From Pavlovales sp. CCMP2436 (lineage: Eukaryota > Haptophyta > Pavlovophyceae > Pavlovales): DNA of 11,483 nt. The stretch covers positions 17,997 to 29,479 of the forward strand of contig MU631997.1 of NCBI GenBank assembly GCA_026770615.1, in the 5' to 3' direction. The translations under genes and the position numbers were made by a program. Below are positions 7,585-11,483 of this stretch, one piece after another. The number at the start of each line of letters is the position of its first letter. The first letter of the stretch is position 1. The notes below the pieces were generated by a model. That model searched no databases and had not been told where the DNA came from. It was given only the letters and a program-made list of their open reading frames with translations.

Positions 7585-7704
7585 TACAGCGCAAAAGGGA
7601 ACGGGTGGACAGTCCAGCCTGGAGCTAACGTAAAATCCTTACCTGTGCTTATCGCAGAGTCGTGCAACGGAGGAAGGATGATATGCGTAATCTCTAGCGA
7701 TTAA
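7336..7704 (+). pseudogene. OTU segment, C-terminal half, second copy with terminus
   Basis: This copy repeats WMSDNMLHSIATCVDKDVVL and continues past the duplication into KGNGWTVQPGANVKSLPVLI, ESCNGGRMICVISSD and a TAA at 7702-7704. It is the likely original C-terminus of the polyprotein. In OTU proteases a catalytic His (often HY) comes near the end. Here the equivalent-looking place reads NGGRMICVI, with no His, so either the alignment is wrong or the catalytic residue is lost. The stop at 7704 has a gene-free region behind it. Confidence 0.45.
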
Positions 7705-8318
7705 GGCAAGACACACTTTGAAGCAACTGAGGACAGCCTGACCCAAGGATAAGAAGCCGGAAACTAAGACTGACAAAACCAAAACGGTGAGGGGAGAGGA
7801 AAGGGGGTAGGTGAGAGCGAGGGTGTCGGCGTGGTGGAGATGGGAACGGTGGCAGCGGCAGCCGCAGCAGCTCGGGAGAAGGAGACGGCACGCTGTGGTG
7901 GAAGTCGAACGTGGGTGGCTGAGACGAGGACGACAGCAGCACATGAAAGGCGGCGGCGGTGGCGACAATGTGGCAAGATATCGACGTGTCTGGCAACTCA
8001 ACGATGTAATTTTTTTCAGTGGTGGTCACGAATCACAGGTGCAGCTGAAGACCTGTTGGAACGGCGGATTCACTTGCGAAAGTGACGTTGGAACGGCGGA
8101 TTCACTTGCGAAAGTGACGTTGTTATGAACCGACGACGATGAGAGGACTCGCGCGAGCGGAATAAATTATAAAGTGTCAACTGTCATCTGTATCCAGGTA
8201 CGAGTTCGTTATTATGTTATTAACTTTATTTATTAGGCCTAGCTTGCCTGTTTGATATATACCTGTAGATTCGAGCATCAGTCTGAGTCAGAGTCTCACT
8301 TTCCGCTCCGATACTCAG
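7705..8318. other. Gene-free stretch after the OTU remnant
   Basis: Open frames on both strands (7811-8128 plus; 7639-8029 minus) are low-complexity Arg/Trp/Gly or Ser/Pro/His text with no domain. The region may include the 3' tail of the retroelement remnant. It holds the 32-bp tandem hairpin repeat and ends in a more AT-rich part (8155-8260) with AATAAAT at about 8161. Confidence 0.5.
8055..8118. repeat. Perfect 32-bp tandem repeat with internal hairpin
   Basis: The unit from GTTGGAACGG to AAAGTGAC occurs twice with no difference (8055-8086, 8087-8118). Each copy contains TCACTT-GCGA-AAGTGA, a 6-bp stem with a 4-nt loop. The identity suggests recent slippage or duplication. Confidence 0.85.
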
Positions 8319-8554
8319 ATAGATGAGGTGGCGTGGACGCCCGACGCCGTCATCGCCAAAGGCGCCAAGCTGGATCGCCAGCACGAGCGGATGGAGCCGC
8401 AGCCGCACCTCTGCCGCTCGCCCGCTCCGCCGCGGAGGTGCGCGCGTGCCGCGGAGTCAAGCCGTGCCTGGCCAACTCACTCGCTCTTGCTGCTCAAGCA
8501 GGTGCAGAGCGACCCAAGCATCCGCAGACTACTCTTCATAGCCGTCGGGTGCAG
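8319..8554 (+). CDS. Possible coding exon, unidentified
   Basis: One frame is open across the whole segment. It is preceded by a pyrimidine-rich acceptor-like CTTTCCGCTCCGATACTCAG (8299-8318) and followed by a GCAG|GTAATA donor-like site and an AT-rich run (8555-8590), as in the introns of the gene at 9905. It reads IDEVAWTPDAVIAKGAKLDR near the start and LLLLKQVQSDPSIRRLLFIA near the end, with GC-ending codons. There is no ATG before 8391 and I recognise no domain. The opposite strand is also partly open, so direction is uncertain. The next exon could not be placed. Confidence 0.3.
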
Positions 8555-8835
8555 GTAATAAAAATACTTATAATAATAACAATTACAAGAGGTCGAACGA
8601 AAGCTCGTCGGTGCGCTGCTCTTGCACTCGTCCTTGCCGCCGCTCGTGCCTTGCGGTAATGGCCTGGGAGGCGCCAAGCCTGGTGTGGCGAGGCGTGCGA
8701 GCACGAAGAATTGACCGGCAGCAGGAAGCCATAGGGCGCCACGCCGGAGAGGGGCGAGGAGGAGGACGTCACGCCGCACGCCGGCGTCGCGCCACCGGGT
8801 TACTCCGGTGCGACTGCGAATCCCGTGCTGCTCAC
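8555..8835. other. Unassigned stretch, possible intron of the Myb gene
   Basis: On the minus strand this follows the Myb exon's donor at 8835 and should contain an intron and perhaps the next exon. An AT-rich run at 8556-8590 could be intronic for either strand. No acceptor or domain could be assigned with confidence. Confidence 0.35.
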
Positions 8836-9213
8836 CTTGACAAAGACCTTTTGTGCGTGCGAGTGCAGCTGCTGGGCATTGCGCGAAACCGTGCTGCTGG
8901 ATGCGCTTCCAATCTCCCCGTAGCGTTGCAGACCCTCGAGCAGCTTGATGTGCTCATCATCGGACCAACGCCAGCGCTGATTGCCGCCGCAGCGCAGCGC
9001 GCCTTCGAACGCGTTCGCCCGGTGGCGCAGCCCGGCTATCCGCGCGGGAGCATGGCAGGCCCGCTGCCTGCCCGAAGCTGCCAGGCCGCCTCGTGTGGCA
9101 GTTGAACGAGCTTGAGCCTGAACAAGGGCGAGCCTGAACGAGCTCGACTGCTGAGCCTGTGTACACCTAGGCAATTTGCCTGGGCAATTTGCCGCGGTCC
9201 CTGTCCGCCTCAC
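8836..9213 (-). CDS. SHAQKYF-class Myb/SANT domain exon, middle out of frame
   Basis: The minus strand encodes RWRWSDDEHIKLLEGLQRYG and SRNAQQLHSHAQKVFVK. The Trp, the EH and the SHAQK(Y/F)F-type end are diagnostic of one-repeat Myb (CCA1/REVEILLE/MYBS-like) transcription factors, which bind DNA in the nucleus. The exon ends exactly after SHAQKVFVK at a GTGAGC donor (8835-8834). In the frame as it stands the middle reads GEIGSASSST. Shifting frame for about 30 nt (8888-8918) restores GDWKRIQQH, the expected third-helix lead. Two compensating indels have therefore scrambled the middle of the domain, or the sequence has two errors. No ATG exists in this frame (only GTG at 9213), so the 5' part is probably in another exon or lost. 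Downstream exons were not resolved. Confidence 0.7.
9170..9193. repeat. Two GGCAATTTGCC words in tandem
   Basis: The near-palindromic GGCAATTTGCC occurs at 9170-9180 and 9183-9193, 13 bp apart. On the minus strand it lies just inside the open frame of the Myb exon. It may be a small duplication, or a binding site if the true Myb start is further in. Confidence 0.5.
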
Positions 9214-9233
9214 ACCTGCCCGCCTTTTTATTT

Positions 9234-9393
9234 AAACTACGACTTACTTACTATAGAAAAGGGCAGCAGGCAGGCAGTGGGTTGCAGACATTCTGTTTCA
9301 GAAGTGGTCGACTCCGAGCGTGTCGTAGTCTAAAAAAAAAAAAAAATGTCTGCAACCCACTGCCTGCTGCCCTTTTCTAAGTAAGTCGTAGTT
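9234..9393. mobile_element. Foldback element with 15-A spacer run
   Basis: The left arm (9234-9291, starting AACTACGACTTACTTA) and right arm (9346-9393) are reverse complements except for small indels (a CTAT and a GGCA in the left arm). The spacer contains GTCGTAGTCT followed by fifteen A (9332-9346), which echoes the right end GTCGTAGTT plus A-run and the inverted left end. No coding content and no clear target duplication. Confidence 0.7.
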
Positions 9394-9420
9394 AAAAAAA
9401 AACCGCTGTGCGGTTTTTTT
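9394..9420. terminator. A-run/stem/T-run palindrome
   Basis: Nine A, CCGC, TGT, GCGG and seven T form a short GC stem with A and T tracts, directly after the foldback. It has the shape of a bidirectional bacterial terminator, but in this eukaryotic setting I do not assign it to a transcript. The T-run could stop RNA polymerase III, or it may simply be the element's edge. Confidence 0.4.
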
Positions 9421-9904
9421 GATCGGCTTTGAAATTCTTTTCGATTGGACTCTGGACTCACCAGTTCGACTTAATTTCCGCTGCAACGGGGGTACTACCA
9501 TTGACAACAGCGGTATCCTTTCCAACGCCCGCTCGGTCAAGAACCTCCGAACTCGCGACGACCGTTTGGGGCGTGATGCGTCCGTTACACCGGTGTGTGG
9601 ATGTTGGGGGTGAGAGGGGGGGGTTCCAATGGCCGGGGCCCGAGGGAGGCGTGGGGCTGGGGTGATGGTGTGGCTGATCCCTTTTTATTTAAAGTCGCAT
9701 GTTTCCGATTAATTTTGGATTATTTTTGGGATTTTGGGCAGTTCGCCTGCGAAAGTTTCAAGCTCGTCGGAGAACTGTGCTTGCCGAGCCAAGGGGTATC
9801 CGAGCGCAGTGCCTTGGCAGTCAGATTGCCGTCGACGGACAAGTCGAGCAAGCTCCGAGCAGTGCCGCAGACGGGGAGTCGCTCTGCAGCCAGAGAGGGG
9901 GCTC
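9421..9904. promoter_or_regulatory. Upstream region of the IQ-motif gene
   Basis: No gene is supported here. CCTTTTTATTTAAA at about 9680-9693 is TATA-like and lies about 215 nt before the chosen ATG at 9905. The same CTTTTTATTTAAA word occurs at about 9224-9236, where its complement could serve the minus-strand Myb gene. The two genes are divergently arranged. A G-rich patch lies at 9600-9660. Confidence 0.35.
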
Positions 9905-11473
9905 ATGTCGTCTGAGTTTGGCCACCGCTTTCACCCCGCAGGTCTCCCCTCCTCCTCGACTGCGGGCCTCCCACCGCGGCCTGGCCCCTCTCCACCTAAG
10001 CAGTTCTGGAAGCCTGTGATGTCCGCACCCGGCGAGCAGCGCATCGTGCCCAACCTGCCGACACACGGCAGCGCCGCGCAGCTCGTCGGCGGAGAGGCGG
10101 CGCCCAAGCAGGCCGCGACGGTCGCGCCTAAGCAGCCGGCCGCGACAGGCCCGCTCGACGGCGGCTTCTCGCTCTTCGGCGACGCGCCCGCGCGGCCTGC
10201 GCAGCCAAAGCCTGCCCAGCCCGTCCCGCCGAGCCTGTTTGGCGACTCGCTCCCGCTTCCGAAGTGGCCTCCAGCGGCCGCTGCTCCTAGCCGCGGCCTC
10301 TTCGACCAGCCGTCCTCCGATGACGAGCGCAGCGGTAGAGAGCGCGACGAGGAGTGGCCGGCACAGCTCGGCGTGGGCGGCGGCAGCCGCTCAACGCCCC
10401 CTCCCGAGCTCGGCGCGGCCGTGCCTCCGCTCAGGCTGGGCGATCAGCCGGGCGCAGGTACACCCCCATCGCTGGCTTCTGAGCCCCCTGCGATAGAAAC
10501 ATACCTGGCAAAGGTGGCGGCTGCCAAGCCGCCCCCGCCGCCGCCTCTGGCAGCCGAGCTCGACACGGCTGCGCTCTACTCTGTGGGGGGCGGCCTCGAC
10601 TCCCGCCCGCCCTCTTCCCTGCTGCACCTGCCCAAGCTGCGCGTTGGCGTGATATCGCCCGTGGCCTCCTCCATCGCCTCCGCCGTCCCCGTCCCCGCCT
10701 CCTCCGTCGCGCCCTCCGTGGCCGCCTCCTCCGTCCCGACTCCGTGGCCGCTGCATCCGTCCTCCGTAGGCGTCTCCGCCCCGCTGGGCCTGCCGTCCCA
10801 GTCCGCCTCCCTTTTCCCGCCTGGCGCGCCGAGCTTCGCCAAGCCTAAGCGCAAGCGTCTCACGCGCAAGGCGGCTGCCAGCCGCCTCCAGGTGCGTACT
10901 CATACTATTATTATTATGCATTTTATCTTCGATTATATTATGATGACTCTAGCTTGGAAGGCGCACAATCAAATATGATCAAATAATGAGATTACTATTA
11001 TTATTATTACTTATTCTTGCAGGCTGAGGTGCGCGGCCGCGCAGCGCGGGCCGAGTTCGAACGGCGGCGTGCCGCGGTGCGCGCAGGGCAGGTATAATCA
11101 TATTTCTATTCTGTACTTGATTCTAGTTTGTGCTGTATTATTTTTCACTTTTCATTGCTCTGATGATATGATTCCATTCTTATGTTCTTACGTGATTTCG
11201 TTATTACGCCATTGGCAGGCGGCGGATATGCGGCGGGCGGCGGCGGCGGACAGTCAGGCGGCGGGGGGCGCGCCCGCGCTGTCGCTCTTGTCGCTCTGGG
11301 GGGATGAGGGGAGGGAGGAGGGGGAAGGGCAGGGGGAGGAGGAGGGGGAAGGGGAGGGGGATGAGCCCGACGCTGATGACGAAGATGGCTCCTACGCCAA
11401 CGAGGAGGCCCGAGGCGTGGCAGCGACGCGCGTGCAGGCAGCGGTGCGCGGCAATGCGCAGCGGCGGGAGCAG
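9905..11473 (+). CDS. IQ-motif protein, Pro/Ala/Ser-rich, multi-exon, 3' incomplete
   Basis: Exons are 9905-10891, 11023-11091 and 11219-11473, all phase 0, each ending CAG|GT and followed by a fourth exon outside the window. The 437 visible residues begin MSSEFGHRFHP and run through a disordered Pro/Ala/Ser region with SLFGD twice (89-93, 110-114) and GLFD (131-134). A basic KPKRKRLTRK (313-322) looks like a nuclear localisation signal. LQAEVRGRAARAEF (328-341) fits the calmodulin-binding IQ consensus exactly and spans the first exon junction. A Glu/Gly/Asp-rich acidic tract lies near 381-408, and a second IQ-like VQAAVRGNAQRRE (424-436) follows. Role unknown; binding to calmodulin or a related EF-hand light chain is inferred. 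The open frame extends upstream without ATG, so 9905 is the best start. The next ATG is at 10019. Confidence 0.75.
10892..11022 (+). other. Intron 1 of the IQ-motif gene, 131 nt
   Basis: Starts GTGCGT and ends TATTCTTGCAG. Very AT-rich (repeated ATT) between GC-rich exons. Removing it keeps phase 0 and completes the IQ motif across the junction, which supports the call. Confidence 0.8.
11092..11218 (+). other. Intron 2 of the IQ-motif gene, 127 nt
   Basis: Starts GTATAAT and ends CGCCATTGGCAG. AT-rich and phase 0, like intron 1. Exon 3 then reads AADMRRAAAADSQAAG without a stop. Confidence 0.8.
11298..11365 (+). repeat. G-rich polypurine tract in exon 3
   Basis: Almost uninterrupted purines with many GGG/GGGG runs on the coding strand, giving the acidic EEGEGQGEEEGEGEGD text. 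It could form G-quadruplex or triplex structures in DNA or RNA, and is prone to length change. Confidence 0.75.
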
Positions 11474-11483
11474 GTCAGCACAC

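Noticed and set aside
9394..9420. Rho-independent terminator as evidence of bacterial DNA
   Set aside because: Spliceosomal introns and MULE/zinc-finger/Myb content point to a nuclear eukaryotic genome; no upstream bacterial-type gene exists.
10391..10921. Long minus-strand ORF (176 aa) across the IQ-motif gene
   Set aside because: It is the antisense shadow of GC-rich plus-strand exon 1; it is Gly/Arg-rich with no domain, while the plus strand has splice sites and motifs.

Overview
The window looks like nuclear DNA of a unicellular eukaryote, most likely a GC-rich microalga (haptophyte-like or stramenopile-like). Three things suggest this. A gene at the right end has very GC-rich exons split by short AT-rich GT-AG introns. 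A C2H2 zinc-finger array uses a repeated CDEPGCEYRA...HKRTHSGERP unit, a style I associate with algal genomes. A SHAQKYF-class Myb domain is present. There is no bacterial operon structure, and I found no rRNA, tRNA or CRISPR. The taxon is inference only.

Left third (1-2980): no convincing gene. It holds perfect hairpins, a 389-bp foldback element (627-1015), and a second foldback (1110-1231) that shares an internal hairpin module with the first. It also has a degenerate 54-57 bp direct repeat and, on the minus strand, weak protein-like text that I could not identify.

Middle (2983-7704): first a decayed ten-finger C2H2 zinc-finger gene with a frameshift, a lost Cys, a nonsense codon and a 22-nt deletion. 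Next comes a decayed retroelement-like ORF, with a CX2C-X14-H-X4-C knuckle like that found after the RT/RNase H region of non-LTR retrotransposons, and further along an OTU-type cysteine-protease signature (GDGNC). Part of the OTU segment is duplicated in tandem (331-bp unit). The remnant is split by a 1673-bp Mutator-like DNA transposon (4501-6173) with 169-bp terminal inverted repeats and a perfect 10-bp target-site duplication. The transposon carries a broken FAR1/WRKY-GCM1-like transposase N-terminus on the plus strand and, converging on it, a two-exon acidic/basic ORF on the minus strand. Removing the transposon and one target copy leaves the host reading frame continuous, so the retroelement was there first.

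Right third (7705-11483): a gene-poor stretch with a 32-bp tandem hairpin repeat and one possible exon. Then a minus-strand Myb SHAQKYF exon whose middle is read out of frame between two compensating indels. Then a foldback with a 15-A spacer and a terminator-like palindrome. Last is a plus-strand multi-exon gene, running off the window, for a Pro/Ala/Ser-rich protein with a basic NLS-like stretch, two IQ-type motifs and an acidic tract.

Overall this is an accessory, transposon-rich interval: two apparently living gene loci at the right (Myb-like, IQ-like) beside layered remains of a zinc-finger gene, a retroelement and a cut-and-paste element. No functional pathway links the genes.
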